This document shows positions 7,406-17,832 of a stretch of DNA of 64,000 bases, in pieces. The notes beneath the pieces are model-generated. The model did no database searches and was not told the DNA's origin. It saw nothing but the letters and a program-made list of their open reading frames with translations. Source of the stretch: Chlamydia pecorum E58 (GTDB lineage: Bacteria; Chlamydiota; Chlamydiia; Chlamydiales; Chlamydiaceae); assembly GCF_000204135.1 (NCBI RefSeq), contig NC_015408.1:186001-250000 (forward strand), written 5' to 3'. The stretch's first letter is position 1; the number at the start of each line of letters is the position of its first letter. The translations under genes and the position numbers were made by a program.

Positions 7406-9688
7406 TTAAGATTTTATTCTTCGTGCGATCTTTGCAAACATTTGGTTTAACAACGCTAAAGCGGTGCTTACAATTGTCCACTCCTGTTGCATAGCAGACA
7501 TTTCCAACTGCAACGCTAACTGCTGGTTCTGGTTGAATGTGGTATAATCTTGCTCACTAGATTCTAAAGACTGTAAAAGCTGCTTTTCTCCTCCAGGGAC
7601 TACACCGTTTTGCCCACCTTCAATCACAAAACTCTCAAAAGTCGCCAGCTGCTTCACCCAGCTATTCTCTGGCTGATTATGTACACTCACTGTAAACGCT
7701 TGGATCGTCTCGTCAGGATTGTCCACAGCTGTAATTGCCATCCCCTTAAGTAAGACATATAACTCAGATAAATGGCGAATAAGGTCATTAAACTGCGACT
7801 TATAAGAAGTTAATACCCCCACCAACTCGCGAATTTGCGAAGAAGACATTTCCGTATCTGCCTTAACCACAGGAATAATCTTATCGATTTCTATTTTTGC
7901 TTGCTTACAGCGAGTAATATCAGTTCCACAGCGAGTAATTTCATTAGCCAATACAGATTTGGCTTTCCCCACAGCATCTGTTAACGACTGCAAGTTCATC
8001 TGTTTTAAATATATCGATAGGGAATAGTAGGTATCCGCATTATGAAAGCTCGTGATCATCTGAATAATTTGATTCAGATATCTTGCCGTCTTATTGGAAA
8101 AGGTCATCTGATCTCCCAAAGAACGTATGACTTGTTGTTGCGCAGGGAGAAACTTATCCAACATCAATGAAGTATATACGCTTTGTAAAGGAGAGGTTGT
8201 CACAAATGTCTCCTTATTCGCATTCATAGACTCAAAATATTTCAACTGAGAAGGATCTAATGAAGACCTTTGTGTCTGCTTTGCCAATATCTGCTGGTTC
8301 CAAGTTCCAATAAGTCCATCTATAGCTGTAATAGCCGCGTTTGCAGCATCTGCTATAGTTTGGTAGGAAGTCCTCGTCATAAGAGTAGATTTATCCGCAA
8401 TCAAATCTAAAACTAACTGGAAAAACCGCGGATTAAAATTACTCACGGTATTATCTTGAAAAATAGACAAAGTCGCACTAGAGGTAGTATTCGGGTACTG
8501 TAAATTATTAGCAAAAGCATCAAAAGATCCCGTTACTTTAAAACCGTCGTTCCCTCTAGCATCCCAGTACGTCTTTTCCTGTCGTATCGCTGCTTTATAG
8601 CTTGCTTCTGTTTGTGCTGTAGACTCCTCCCCGTAAAGCGAAGCACACTTTTGATATACATATTGGATTCCTAGAAATTCCCCCAATCCCAAAGCCGGAG
8701 TAGTACTTCCTGAAGTGCGAATCTCTGTTCCTCTTAACCCAGTGAAAAAGCTCAAAATGGCGTTTCTTAGCTCGTCAGGATAACTGGTATCTAACCCCTG
8801 AGGAAGATTTTCTGTAAGCATACGGAACACTCCCCCCAAAGTTAAATAACTCTGAATCATTGCTGCTTGGCGAGAATTATATTCTGTACCATGAGCAATG
8901 GGCTGGCTTGCATCATCCCATCGAGGAAGTAGGAAGTCTTTCAATACGCTTGCGAACTGTCGTAAAAGCTCCTGAACACGCTGAGCAGCAGAAATATTTA
9001 AATACAAATTTGATATCTCTGCATTTAAGTAATCTGCAGCAGGATACGCTACCGCAGCCATAGAGGAATATACCACCATCATATCCTGCCAAAACACAGC
9101 AATCTGACTCTTAGGAGGAGCATTAGGAGCCTCTAATTCCTCTATCTCTTGGATAAAGCTTGCTGGCAGCGCATAGAGAGCTGTGTAATTCGCATCTGTA
9201 GGTGTTCCATTAAATGCTGTTTTTAAAGTTGCTAACTGGTTTTGATATCTTGTAACAATTTCGTTCTCAGCAGCTGTAGGATCTGCAATGCCCCCCTCAG
9301 CATACGGTGTTAACCAAGCTTCCAAGGCAGCTTCTAAACCCTGGATAAAAACTTTTGCTGAGGCAAGATCAGGCTTGTTTATAACTTCTTGAAGCTCTGT
9401 ATCCGTATAGGACAACTCGGGAAGCTCTATTTTACTTTCTGGAAGCTTCTGTACTGGAGAAGCCTCTTGAGACGCTTCATACACATGCACAGGTTCTTCC
9501 ACCTGAGCAAAATACCTAGGTTCGATATCCTCAATCCAACCTAACGTACGCTTGAGCGTCCATACCTTCTGATCTAATTCTTGAAATAGGAAAACTGCAC
9601 TAGCTAAATCTTGCGCATCTAGTTGACCACCAGATAAAGCCGAAGTCACATTACGAGTAAAATGAATGTAGTAATTTTGTATTGCCAC
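7406..9688 (-). CDS. DUF582 family protein, large paralogue (CT711 homologue)
   Basis: A 760-residue helical protein whose last third (about 505-760) is the DUF582 module shared with the next gene. The first 500 residues are specific to this copy and rich in Ala, Gln and Leu. Proteins of this family are secreted by the chlamydial T3S system; the target is inferred from the family, not visible here. The frame begins with GTG at 9688, giving MAIQNYY; no good Shine-Dalgarno is visible before it. A 12-base perfect inverted repeat and a promoter-like sequence lie just upstream (9709-9762). Confidence 0.82.
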   Translation of the reverse strand: MAIQNYYIHFTRNVTSALSGGQLDAQDLASAVFLFQELDQKVWTLKRTLGWIEDIEPRYFAQVEEPVHVYEASQEASPVQKLPESKIELPELSYTDTELQEVINKPDLASAKVFIQGLEAALEAWLTPYAEGGIADPTAAENEIVTRYQNQLATLKTAFNGTPTDANYTALYALPASFIQEIEELEAPNAPPKSQIAVFWQDMMVVYSSMAAVAYPAADYLNAEISNLYLNISAAQRVQELLRQFASVLKDFLLPRWDDASQPIAHGTEYNSRQAAMIQSYLTLGGVFRMLTENLPQGLDTSYPDELRNAILSFFTGLRGTEIRTSGSTTPALGLGEFLGIQYVYQKCASLYGEESTAQTEASYKAAIRQEKTYWDARGNDGFKVTGSFDAFANNLQYPNTTSSATLSIFQDNTVSNFNPRFFQLVLDLIADKSTLMTRTSYQTIADAANAAITAIDGLIGTWNQQILAKQTQRSSLDPSQLKYFESMNANKETFVTTSPLQSVYTSLMLDKFLPAQQQVIRSLGDQMTFSNKTARYLNQIIQMITSFHNADTYYSLSIYLKQMNLQSLTDAVGKAKSVLANEITRCGTDITRCKQAKIEIDKIIPVVKADTEMSSSQIRELVGVLTSYKSQFNDLIRHLSELYVLLKGMAITAVDNPDETIQAFTVSVHNQPENSWVKQLATFESFVIEGGQNGVVPGGEKQLLQSLESSEQDYTTFNQNQQLALQLEMSAMQQEWTIVSTALALLNQMFAKIARRIKS

Positions 9689-9708
9689 AGGAATTATCTA
9701 ACAAAAAC

Positions 9709-9762
9709 CATCATTTTTTAATTTTAAATGAAAAAACCCATCAAAAAAACTAAAAAATGATG
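9709..9762. repeat. 12-bp perfect inverted repeat around the DUF582 promoter
   Basis: CATCATTTTTTA (9709-9720) and TAAAAAATGATG (9751-9762) are exact reverse complements separated by 30 bases. The arms bracket the predicted -35/-10 region of the operon for the two DUF582 proteins. This could be an operator, or a terminator-like hairpin for transcripts coming from pckA. Confidence 0.5.
9716..9744 (-). promoter_or_regulatory. Putative promoter of the DUF582 operon
   Basis: On the minus strand TTGATG (9744-9739), a 17-base spacer and TTAAAA (9721-9716) give a sigma66-like promoter with a start near 9709, about 21 bases before the GTG. The region is very AT-rich, so the -10 box is ambiguous. The promoter lies inside a long inverted repeat. 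Confidence 0.35.
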
Positions 9763-9801
9763 ACCTTGAACTAAGTGATAAAAAACTAGCGGCTTTTATT
9801 T

Positions 9802-11598
9802 TTATTTTAATTGTGATTCTATACGCAAAAGTTCATCTAAAATTTCTTGAGGACAATCTTCGCCAAAAATCTTACAGTACTCGCGAATATTTTTGACCTC
9901 ATTGAGCCAACCCTGGCGATCTATAGATAATAGCTCCTCAAGAACCTGAGGAGGAAGATTTAAACCTGTAACATTCAACGCTCCCGAAGAAGGCACATAC
10001 CCAATAGGAGTGCGCTCTGCAATATCCTCCTCTTCATTTGTACGTCGGAAAATCCATTCTAACACCCGAAGATTTTCACTAAACCCAGGCCAGAGGAAGT
10101 TTCCATTCGCATCCTTACGGAACCAATTGACTCCGAAAATTTTAGGCAACTGAAGACGCGCATCCTTCCCAAAAGATAGCCAGTGCTGGAAATAGCTCGC
10201 CATATTGTATCCACAAAACGGCAGCATAGCAAAGGGATCATGTCGAAGTTTCCCTTGTTCCCCTACTATAGCTGCTGTTGTCGTTGAGGACATCCCTGCA
10301 CCGATAGTTACCCCATGTTGCCAACTTAAAGCTTCATAAACTAAAGGAATGGTATCTGAACGACGCCCTCCAAAAATGATCGCAGATAAAGGCACTCCCT
10401 GAGGATTATTCCATTGAGGATCTAAAGAAGGACATTGCGTCAACGGAGAGGTAAACCGTGAATTCGGATGTGCTGCAGGAGCTCCCCCAGGCTTCCAAGG
10501 ATTCCCATGCCAATCAAGCAAAGGTTCCGGAGGCGTATCTGAAAGGCCTTCCCACCAAACATCGCCATCAGCAGTCAAAGCAACGTTTGTAAAGATCGCG
10601 TTCTTTTGACACGTCGCTAAGGCATTGGGATTCGTACGCATAGAGGTTCCCGGAGCCACGCCAAAAAAACCAAATTCAGGATTTACCGCATACAATCGGC
10701 CATCTGCTCCAGGACGGATCCAAGCAATATCATCCCCTAAACACTCCACCTTCCAACCTGGGAGCTTCGGCATTAACATTGCCAAGTTTGTTTTCCCACA
10801 AGCACTTGGGAACGAAGCAGAAATATACTTCTTTTCTCCTTGGGGGTTAGTAATGCCAATAATTAACATATGCTCGGCAAGCCATCCCTGAGTCCTCGCC
10901 ATATAAGACGCCAACCGTAAAGCTACACACTTCTTCCCTAGAAGCGCATTTCCTCCATAACCGCTTCCATAAGACATCACGCTACGATCATCTTGGAAAT
11001 GTACAACTCGTATAGATTTTGGATTGCATGGCCAAGGGTCATCTTTTTCTCCAGGGGCTAGAGGCTTCCCAACACTATGTAAACATTTTAAAAACTCCCC
11101 AGAAGTTCCAAGAAAATCCAATACCTCTTTCCCCATGCGAGTCATAATTTTCATAGAACAAACAACATAGGGAGAATCTGTAATTTCCACACCAACAAGG
11201 GAAAAAGGAGAATTCACAGGCCCCATACAAAAAGGCACAACATACAATGTTCTCCCCCGCATACACCCACGAAACAGCTGGTGCATTTCTTTTCGCATTT
11301 CCTCAGGATCTCGCCAATTATTTGTTGGTCCAGCTTCGTGTTGCGTAGGAGTGCAAATAAATGTAAACTGCTCTACACGAGCAACATCTTCAGGAGAAGA
11401 ACGTACTAAAAAACAATTCGGATGTAACTCCGGATTCAATGGGATCATTGTCCCAGACTTCACCATCTTCGTGCATAATTCAGCATACTCCGTTTCAGAA
11501 CCATCACACACACGGATATCTTGAGGTGTCGTTAATTCCGCAATCTGAGAAATCCAGGTCTTTAATTCTTCGTGCTTTATGCCTGCGCTCCAATCCAT
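9802..11598 (-). CDS. pckA: Phosphoenolpyruvate carboxykinase (GTP)
   Basis: A 598-residue GTP-type PEPCK that converts oxaloacetate and GTP to phosphoenolpyruvate and CO2, linking the partial TCA cycle to sugar synthesis. Visible motifs are the substrate loop (SYGSGYGGNALLGKK, about 209-223), the P-loop (FPSACGKTNLAM, 263-274) with the reactive cysteine at 267, the metal-binding ECLGDDIAW (285-293), and the guanine-binding region around FFGVAPGTSMRTNPNA. Length is usual for the family. It begins two bases after mreB and is probably co-transcribed with it. Confidence 0.97.
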   Translation of the reverse strand: MDWSAGIKHEELKTWISQIAELTTPQDIRVCDGSETEYAELCTKMVKSGTMIPLNPELHPNCFLVRSSPEDVARVEQFTFICTPTQHEAGPTNNWRDPEEMRKEMHQLFRGCMRGRTLYVVPFCMGPVNSPFSLVGVEITDSPYVVCSMKIMTRMGKEVLDFLGTSGEFLKCLHSVGKPLAPGEKDDPWPCNPKSIRVVHFQDDRSVMSYGSGYGGNALLGKKCVALRLASYMARTQGWLAEHMLIIGITNPQGEKKYISASFPSACGKTNLAMLMPKLPGWKVECLGDDIAWIRPGADGRLYAVNPEFGFFGVAPGTSMRTNPNALATCQKNAIFTNVALTADGDVWWEGLSDTPPEPLLDWHGNPWKPGGAPAAHPNSRFTSPLTQCPSLDPQWNNPQGVPLSAIIFGGRRSDTIPLVYEALSWQHGVTIGAGMSSTTTAAIVGEQGKLRHDPFAMLPFCGYNMASYFQHWLSFGKDARLQLPKIFGVNWFRKDANGNFLWPGFSENLRVLEWIFRRTNEEEDIAERTPIGYVPSSGALNVTGLNLPPQVLEELLSIDRQGWLNEVKNIREYCKIFGEDCPQEILDELLRIESQLK

Positions 11599-11600
11599 AA

Positions 11601-12701
11601 CTATACCATATTCCCCTTGCGCTTCTTAAATTGATCTAGATGTTCTAAAGCCTTCCCTGTGCCTAAACACACAGCTAATAAAGGATGTGGTGCTGTGATA
11701 ACAGAAAGTCCTGTATTTTTACTTAATGCTTTGTCCAAACCTTTTATCAAAGCACCTCCTCCAGCCAATACCATCCCACGTTCAACTAAATCAGCAGAAA
11801 GCTCCGGAGGGCACTTTTCTAACGTTAATCTTACACACTCTATAATTTGTTGAATGGGCTCTGCTAAACACTCACGAATTTCTACAGAGTTAATCCGTTT
11901 TGTTATCGGCAAACCCGCAACCTGATCCCGACCACGAACTTCCATTTCTAATTCTTGATCCCCTAAAGGATACGCAGAACCTATCGTAATCTTAATCTCC
12001 TCAGCAGTACGAGGCCCAATCATCAAATTATACGTACGACGCATGTAATTAATAATACACTCATCAAACTCATCACCAGCAATACGTAAGGAACGAGATT
12101 CTACAATCCCTCCTAAGGAAATAATTGCAATTTCCGTAGTTCCTCCACCAATATCTATGATCATACTCGCTGCCGGCTCATGAACAGGAAGGTCGACCCC
12201 AATCGCAGCAGCCATAGGCTCTTCGATTAAAATCACCTCTTGAGCCCCTGCATGCAGCGCAGAGTCTTCAACAGCACGTTTTTCCACTCCTGTGATGCCT
12301 GAAGGAACTGCTATCAAAATTCTTGGGCGGAAAACACTTCGAGAAGGCGTAACTCGTTTAATTAAAGCTTTAAGCATGCCTTCTGCAATTTCAAAATCTG
12401 CAATCACTCCATCCTTCATTGGGCGCACAGCCATAATCTTTCGAGGAGTTTTCCCTAACATTGCTTTCGCTTTATGCCCCACAGCAAGAACTGCATGGGT
12501 TTGTGCATCGACAGCAACAACCGAAGGCTCACTGAGAACAATGCCACGGCCTCGGACATACACTAAAGTGTTCGCAGTACCTAAATCAATTCCTACACTG
12601 CCAGAGAAGAAATTAAAAACTTTATCAAAACGCCCCAAAGCCTTGTTATACAAACGATTAGAAAAATTCTTAATTTTAAAAAGGCTACGATGCGCGCTCA
12701 T
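11601..12701 (-). CDS. mreB: Rod-shape determining actin homologue MreB
   Basis: A 366-residue bacterial actin. Phosphate-1 motif IDLGTANTLVY is at 38-48; phosphate-2 IIDIGGGTTEIAIISLGG and the adenosine motif LAGGGALIKGL follow. MreB filaments organise septal peptidoglycan synthesis, and in chlamydiae, which lack FtsZ, MreB drives polarised division. The first ~30 residues form a basic, aromatic-rich extension (LFKIKNFSNRLYNKALGRF) not present in E. coli MreB; an extended N-terminus with a membrane-binding role is known for chlamydial MreB. The gene starts four bases after the SNF2 helicase stop. Confidence 0.97.
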   Translation of the reverse strand: MSAHRSLFKIKNFSNRLYNKALGRFDKVFNFFSGSVGIDLGTANTLVYVRGRGIVLSEPSVVAVDAQTHAVLAVGHKAKAMLGKTPRKIMAVRPMKDGVIADFEIAEGMLKALIKRVTPSRSVFRPRILIAVPSGITGVEKRAVEDSALHAGAQEVILIEEPMAAAIGVDLPVHEPAASMIIDIGGGTTEIAIISLGGIVESRSLRIAGDEFDECIINYMRRTYNLMIGPRTAEEIKITIGSAYPLGDQELEMEVRGRDQVAGLPITKRINSVEIRECLAEPIQQIIECVRLTLEKCPPELSADLVERGMVLAGGGALIKGLDKALSKNTGLSVITAPHPLLAVCLGTGKALEHLDQFKKRKGNMV

Positions 12702-12705
12702 AACA

Positions 12706-15700
12706 TCATATTTGTAACAATTCTAAGACTTCTTCCCAAGTTAACTTGGAAACGACTTCATCATCAGAGTTGATGACTTTCTTTACAAGGCTCTTTTTCC
12801 TGTTTTGTAGTGTTAAAATCTTTTCTTCGATCGTATTTAACGTCACCAATTTGTATGACGAGACCGACCGGCTCTGTCCAATACGATGCACCCTATCTGT
12901 CGCCTGGTTCTCTACAGCAGGATTCCACCACATATCATAGTGAATCACTGTATCTGCGCCAACTAAGTTTAATCCCGTGCCTCCAGCTTTTAAAGAGACC
13001 AGAAATACCAACAAGTTGGGATCTTCATTAAACTTATTGACTAACTCCAATCTGTTCTTGGTGGAACCATCCAAATACACAAATGGAACTCCGCGAATCT
13101 CCAAGTCTTTCTTCATAATCGAAAGCATCTTCGTATATTGACTGAACACAACCGTTTTATGCCCAGAATCCACTAAGGATGACAGTAAATCCATAAGCAT
13201 GTCATATTTCGCAGAGTCCCCTGGTTCTGGAGAATCCTTTGCAAAAATTGCCGGATGACAACAGATCTGTTTTAATCTCGTCAATGTGGCAAGAATATGA
13301 ATATGAATTCTTTCAAATCCTTCTTGCTTGACTAAACGAGACAGTTCCTGCTTAGCAGAGGTCGCATAAGATTGATAAAGCTCACGCTGGGAATCTGTAA
13401 GATGACAATGATAAAGGATCTCTGAAACAGGAGGGAGATCTTCTAAAACATCCTCTTTCATACGACGCAAAATAAATGGGGAGACCTTTCTTTTTAACGC
13501 CACCATATTATCCGCTTTATTGCCCATATAATTGCCGGTGCGGATATACTTGCCTACAAAACGATCATAGCTACTAAGCAGCCCCGGCATTAAGAAGTCA
13601 AACAGACTCCATAATTCTTCTAGAGAGTTCTCTATAGGAGTTCCTGTTAAAATCAATCGATGGTCCGACTGAATCATCTTCACAGATTTTGCATTACGCG
13701 TTGTTCTGTTTTTAATATGATGAGCTTCATCCAACACTACATAGTCAAAATGGAAGTCCTTATGAAGCTCTATATCTTTCTGTAAAAGATTATAAGACGT
13801 TATCGCTACATCATAATCCGCAAGAGATTGTATTTGCTTCCGTCTTTGTGAAGGGATCCCATCAATCACTAAAGTTTTGAACTCTGGATTAAACTTGCGA
13901 AATTCCTCTTTCCAATTATAAACCAAAGAGGTTGGGCACACAATAAGAGAACACCCTTGCCCTTTTTCAAGCTTACTTTGCGTAACAGCAATAATCGCCT
14001 GGAGCGTCTTCCCTAACCCCATATCATCAGCTAAAATCCCATTAAGATGCATTTTTCTTAGCCGCTCTAGCCAATGTACTCCTTCCGTTTGATAACTACG
14101 CAAAGTTGCTTGAATTTGCTTAGGAACATCTTGGAAGTTAAAAGCAACTTCTCCACGAATTTGCTGCTGAATCCCTTTGAGTTTCTCTGTCATAGAGAAA
14201 TTCACAGGTAGGCCTGCAAACTGCTCCTCAGAAATTCCTGTTAAACTCCACAAAGGGCACTTTTCTGTAAGATTATCTAAAACTTTAAACCCAATTTCAT
14301 TAAAAATTTGAACAATTGTCGCGATCCTTTCCAAATCTAAAACTAAAATGCAAGGCAACTTGTTCCCACTAAAAGCATTCCCACGACGAGCATTCTTTAC
14401 CTGCTGACCTTTCTTAGGAAGTTCCAAAAAGCATTTTTTTGCACTAATGCAATCCCATAAAAGATCCAGACTCACCCCTTTAAGCAACCCATGAACTTTA
14501 AGTTCTGCTTCGTAGTAATTGATATCTGTACCCTCTCTAAAAGCAAGGTCAAACACAGTTTCATCATAAATAAATTGATCCGAAAGGTTTTCCGGACAAT
14601 TAAAGGTGATGCGATGCTGATTCGCAGGGATCGTTTCCGTCATAAACTCCACGATCTTCTTTTCACTTTTCACATGAAAAGCCCCATCACGCTCGTCATA
14701 AATGAACCCTGAGAACACTTCTTCTGTAATCTTACGTTCTTCCACAAGATTTCTTGCTAAAATGCCCTCATCACAAATAAATGCTCGCACATCTGCATAC
14801 TGTAAAGCCATAGAAGCTGCAGGGATACGCAAAGACCCATAAAGGAAATATAGCTTTGCTTCTAATTCTCCGTCCAAATAGCTCATATCACAGATCGCAC
14901 GGACCTCATCCACATAAGGCAAGGTTACAAAGGAATTCAAAAGATGCACATTTTCGACTTCAGCATACTCTTGAAATACAGGAAGAGCATTTTCTCGAAA
15001 TGTCCCGAATAAAGCTTCAGGGATCGTGATATCCCGTAAACGAGCAAAAGAGCGTAGATGCGCACGTTTGATTTGTGGAGCAAATCGATGATACACGTTC
15101 CGATGGATCATTCCTGGGGCATCAGACTCTAAAAGCAAGACGTGCTCAGGAAGAACCTCATCATTATCTACCAAAATCATGGGGCTCATCAAAACAGCTT
15201 TATACGGTGTATCAAAAAAATCTAAATTAAACTTCATGCGTGCCGGCGCTGTGGACCAATAGAGAGGTTCTTCTAAATTCCCACAAAAGAAACCTACAAA
15301 TGTTTCCTTTTCTCCAAGCTGCCCCCCTCCTCGATTTGCTAATTGATGTTCGAACATCTTCGCTAAAATGACTCCCAGAGAAGCATGCATCAAATATGCA
15401 GATTTTAATAACTTTTCTTCCGTTGTCTGGCTGGGATAGCGTACATAGCGAATCAATAGATCTATAAGTTTTCTATCCGAAGCATTGAACGACTGCATCG
15501 TAAAGAAAAAACGACGTCCATTAAGCACTATAGGCTCCTGATAAAGGACTCCTTCTAAGAAAGTACGAATATTGGGGACATGAAAGGGCTTAGAACGGCA
15601 GGGAAGACGTAAAACCAACTGAAACTCTATGGGCTGGTTATTTGCTACAAATGTTTCATCTGTAGCTGAGACAAATAAAACCGCAAGCTCTGCAGAATCC

Positions 15701-16209
15701 TTTTCTAAATATTCTAAAGGCAAAAAGAACGGGTTTGCACTTAAAGCATTGGCAGCATGAATGTACTCTCTAAGAATTTCCTTTTGATGCTCGCGATCTT
15801 TCCTCTCTTCTTCTTTTGTTGCTGCTACAACGAACGTTTCCTGAAGCTCTTTTTTCTCTTCCTCATTGATCTCTTGATTGGTGTCAAGATCAGCCTCTCT
15901 AGCATAGGCTACCACCATCTCATTAAAGTATTGCTCTAGATAAAACAGCAATGCCACGATATGCTGACAATCAAAATTATAGGAACAGTCACAATTGGAA
16001 TCTATGGTGTCTGATTCTGATCTGTCGACTTCAATTTCACACTCATACACATTCTCGTAAAGACCACGAATCTGCGCACCAATACACACTGTCTCTCCAT
16101 TTATAGAGAGAATTTTTGCATTAACCACCGCTCCTTGTTCAAAAAGTTCCTTGCCTTCCTGCAAAATATTGGCTGAAAAATCTCGACGTAATTTGCGAAA
16201 ATTAAGCAT
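12706..16209 (-). CDS. SWIM-domain SNF2-family helicase (CT708 homologue)
   Basis: A 1167-residue protein. A SWIM zinc motif CxCx5CxH (C73, C75, C81, H83) lies near the N-terminus; a ~550-residue region with no motif I recognise follows, and the SNF2 ATPase occupies about 710-1160. Motifs are ADDMGLGKTLQA (I), DEAHHIKN (II), LTGTPIENSLEELWSLFDFL (III), FSQYTKML (IV), LKAGGTGLNL (V) and QATDRVHRIGQ (VI). SNF2 ATPases translocate on double-stranded DNA and remodel DNA-protein complexes; the bacterial role is unclear. A GGAG ribosome-binding site fixes the ATG at 16209. A paralogue lies at 32.2 kb. Confidence 0.93.
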   Translation of the reverse strand: MLNFRKLRRDFSANILQEGKELFEQGAVVNAKILSINGETVCIGAQIRGLYENVYECEIEVDRSESDTIDSNCDCSYNFDCQHIVALLFYLEQYFNEMVVAYAREADLDTNQEINEEEKKELQETFVVAATKEEERKDREHQKEILREYIHAANALSANPFFLPLEYLEKDSAELAVLFVSATDETFVANNQPIEFQLVLRLPCRSKPFHVPNIRTFLEGVLYQEPIVLNGRRFFFTMQSFNASDRKLIDLLIRYVRYPSQTTEEKLLKSAYLMHASLGVILAKMFEHQLANRGGGQLGEKETFVGFFCGNLEEPLYWSTAPARMKFNLDFFDTPYKAVLMSPMILVDNDEVLPEHVLLLESDAPGMIHRNVYHRFAPQIKRAHLRSFARLRDITIPEALFGTFRENALPVFQEYAEVENVHLLNSFVTLPYVDEVRAICDMSYLDGELEAKLYFLYGSLRIPAASMALQYADVRAFICDEGILARNLVEERKITEEVFSGFIYDERDGAFHVKSEKKIVEFMTETIPANQHRITFNCPENLSDQFIYDETVFDLAFREGTDINYYEAELKVHGLLKGVSLDLLWDCISAKKCFLELPKKGQQVKNARRGNAFSGNKLPCILVLDLERIATIVQIFNEIGFKVLDNLTEKCPLWSLTGISEEQFAGLPVNFSMTEKLKGIQQQIRGEVAFNFQDVPKQIQATLRSYQTEGVHWLERLRKMHLNGILADDMGLGKTLQAIIAVTQSKLEKGQGCSLIVCPTSLVYNWKEEFRKFNPEFKTLVIDGIPSQRRKQIQSLADYDVAITSYNLLQKDIELHKDFHFDYVVLDEAHHIKNRTTRNAKSVKMIQSDHRLILTGTPIENSLEELWSLFDFLMPGLLSSYDRFVGKYIRTGNYMGNKADNMVALKRKVSPFILRRMKEDVLEDLPPVSEILYHCHLTDSQRELYQSYATSAKQELSRLVKQEGFERIHIHILATLTRLKQICCHPAIFAKDSPEPGDSAKYDMLMDLLSSLVDSGHKTVVFSQYTKMLSIMKKDLEIRGVPFVYLDGSTKNRLELVNKFNEDPNLLVFLVSLKAGGTGLNLVGADTVIHYDMWWNPAVENQATDRVHRIGQSRSVSSYKLVTLNTIEEKILTLQNRKKSLVKKVINSDDEVVSKLTWEEVLELLQI

Positions 16210-16248
16210 TTCTCCTCTAAATTAAGAGCTAACCATAGAATCTGCTTA

Positions 16249-16277
16249 CTTGTACCCGTTTATCCCTGCTAAATCAA
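16249..16277 (-). promoter_or_regulatory. Putative promoter of the SNF2-mreB-pckA operon
   Basis: On the minus strand TTGATT (16277-16272), a 17-base spacer and TACAAG (16254-16249) give a sigma66-like promoter about 40 bases before the helicase ATG. It is divergent from the tRNA-Gly promoter. Confidence 0.4.
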
Positions 16278-16342
16278 TCAAAAATTTTATGATTTACCTG
16301 CCTACACAGATAAGTAGACAACACTTCAAACAATGCTACCCA

Positions 16343-16371
16343 TTGCGAAAAACTCTTCGAAAAATTAAAAT
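16343..16371 (+). promoter_or_regulatory. Putative promoter of tRNA-Gly and tig
   Basis: TTGCGA (16343-16348), a spacer of exactly 17 bases and TAAAAT (16366-16371) lie 12 bases before the tRNA. No other promoter-like sequence is evident before tig, so the two are probably co-transcribed. Confidence 0.55.
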
Positions 16372-16383
16372 GCTTTTTTCTTT

Positions 16384-16455
<72 letters not shown>

Positions 16456-16488
16456 TTTCTCTTCCAATACTGTACCTAAGGTAGTTTT

Positions 16489-17814
16489 GTGTCGCGTAAT
16501 TTTTCTAATGAACAGTTTTCTATAGACCTAAAAGAACAGCCAGGATGCTTAGTCACTGCTTCTGTGAAGGTGTCTCCTGCTTTATTCAGCACGCTGCATA
16601 AACAAGCCCTTAAAAAAGTTAAAAAAAACGTTTCCATTCCAGGGTTTCGCAAAGGAAAGGTCCCTGATGACATTATTGAGAACCGCTACCCCCATCCTAT
16701 ACGTAAAGAATGTAATGAGCTCCTTGTACACACTGCTTACACCTCTTTATCTACTTTAGGAGATCGCAAACCTCTTTCTCCTCAAGCGGTGCAATCCACC
16801 TCAATTAAAGAAGCAGATTTAGCAAACGGGGGAGTAGTAGAATTTATCTATGAAGCGTTTCCTGTAGTTCCAGAGATTTCTTGGGAGTCTTTATTTCTCC
16901 CAGAGGCCACACAGCACAAAGAAGTTTCTGATGAAGATGTTGAAAAAAGTTTAAATAATATCGCTCACTTCTTCGCAACCAAAACTCCTGTAACACGTCC
17001 TTCTCAAGAAGGAGACTTCATTTCTTTATCTTTGCATATTTCTAAGCAAGATGATGAAAGCTTTCTTGTTCCAATTTTTGAAAATAAATATTTCAAGCTT
17101 TCTGATGAAGAGATGTCAGAAACCTTTAAAGAGAAATTTCTAGGGGTTTCTGTTGGCCATCGTGTTGTCGAATATGTTTCCTCCTCAGAAATCCAATCAT
17201 TTTTAAATGGGGACACCTTAATTTTTACAGTGAATGCTGTTGTAGAGGTTGAGGTTCCAGAGCTAGATGAAGAGAAGGCGCGTCAACTTCAAGTAGATTC
17301 ATTAGAAGAACTCAAATCTAAGTTACGTGCACAATTGGAAAATCAAGCCAAAGATAAACAGCATCAGCAACGGTTTGTGGAAACTGAAGATGCTCTTGCA
17401 GCCATGGCAGACTTTGAGCTTCCTGCGAACCTTCTTAAAGATCGCATCTCTATGCTCACCCGAGAAAAATTACTCAATGCACGTTTAATTGAATACTGCT
17501 CTAATGAGGAGTTAGAATCCCGCAAACAAAAACTTTTAAAAGAAGCGGAAGATAGTGCTGTAAAGGCTTTACGCCTATTATTTTTGACCCGCAAAATTTT
17601 TGAAGACGAAAAGCTCTCCTTTACCCGAGAAGAACTTCAATACATGATAGAGGTGTGCTCTAGAGAGCGTTTTGGCCCTCAACCGCCTAAAGACATTTCT
17701 AATGAAATGTTGCAAGAACTTGTCTCCGCAGCTCGAGATCGGCTGACTTACAGTAAAGCTATAGAAAAAGCTCGTGAAAAAGCAGAAAAGTTAGCTGTAA
17801 GCTCCTTAGCATAG
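16489..17814 (+). CDS. tig: Trigger factor, ribosome-associated chaperone
   Basis: A 441-residue protein with the three-part layout of trigger factor: an N-terminal ribosome-binding domain whose signature loop reads [17 protein letters not shown] (about 44-60), a divergent FKBP-like middle domain (about 160-245) and a long helical C-terminal chaperone domain. It binds nascent chains at the ribosome exit. The start is GTG at 16489, seven bases after AAGG, giving the family's usual length. A promoter for clpP lies downstream. Confidence 0.95.
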   Translation: MSRNFSNEQFSIDLKEQPGCLVTASVKVSPALFSTLHKQALKKVKKNVSIPGFRKGKVPDDIIENRYPHPIRKECNELLVHTAYTSLSTLGDRKPLSPQAVQSTSIKEADLANGGVVEFIYEAFPVVPEISWESLFLPEATQHKEVSDEDVEKSLNNIAHFFATKTPVTRPSQEGDFISLSLHISKQDDESFLVPIFENKYFKLSDEEMSETFKEKFLGVSVGHRVVEYVSSSEIQSFLNGDTLIFTVNAVVEVEVPELDEEKARQLQVDSLEELKSKLRAQLENQAKDKQHQQRFVETEDALAAMADFELPANLLKDRISMLTREKLLNARLIEYCSNEELESRKQKLLKEAEDSAVKALRLLFLTRKIFEDEKLSFTREELQYMIEVCSRERFGPQPPKDISNEMLQELVSAARDRLTYSKAIEKAREKAEKLAVSSLA

Positions 17815-17832
17815 CTATCTATAGGAAAATAC

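Noticed and set aside
12292..12717. 141-residue plus-strand frame
   Set aside because: Lies opposite mreB, which is complete and unmistakable; composition is unlike the real genes here.
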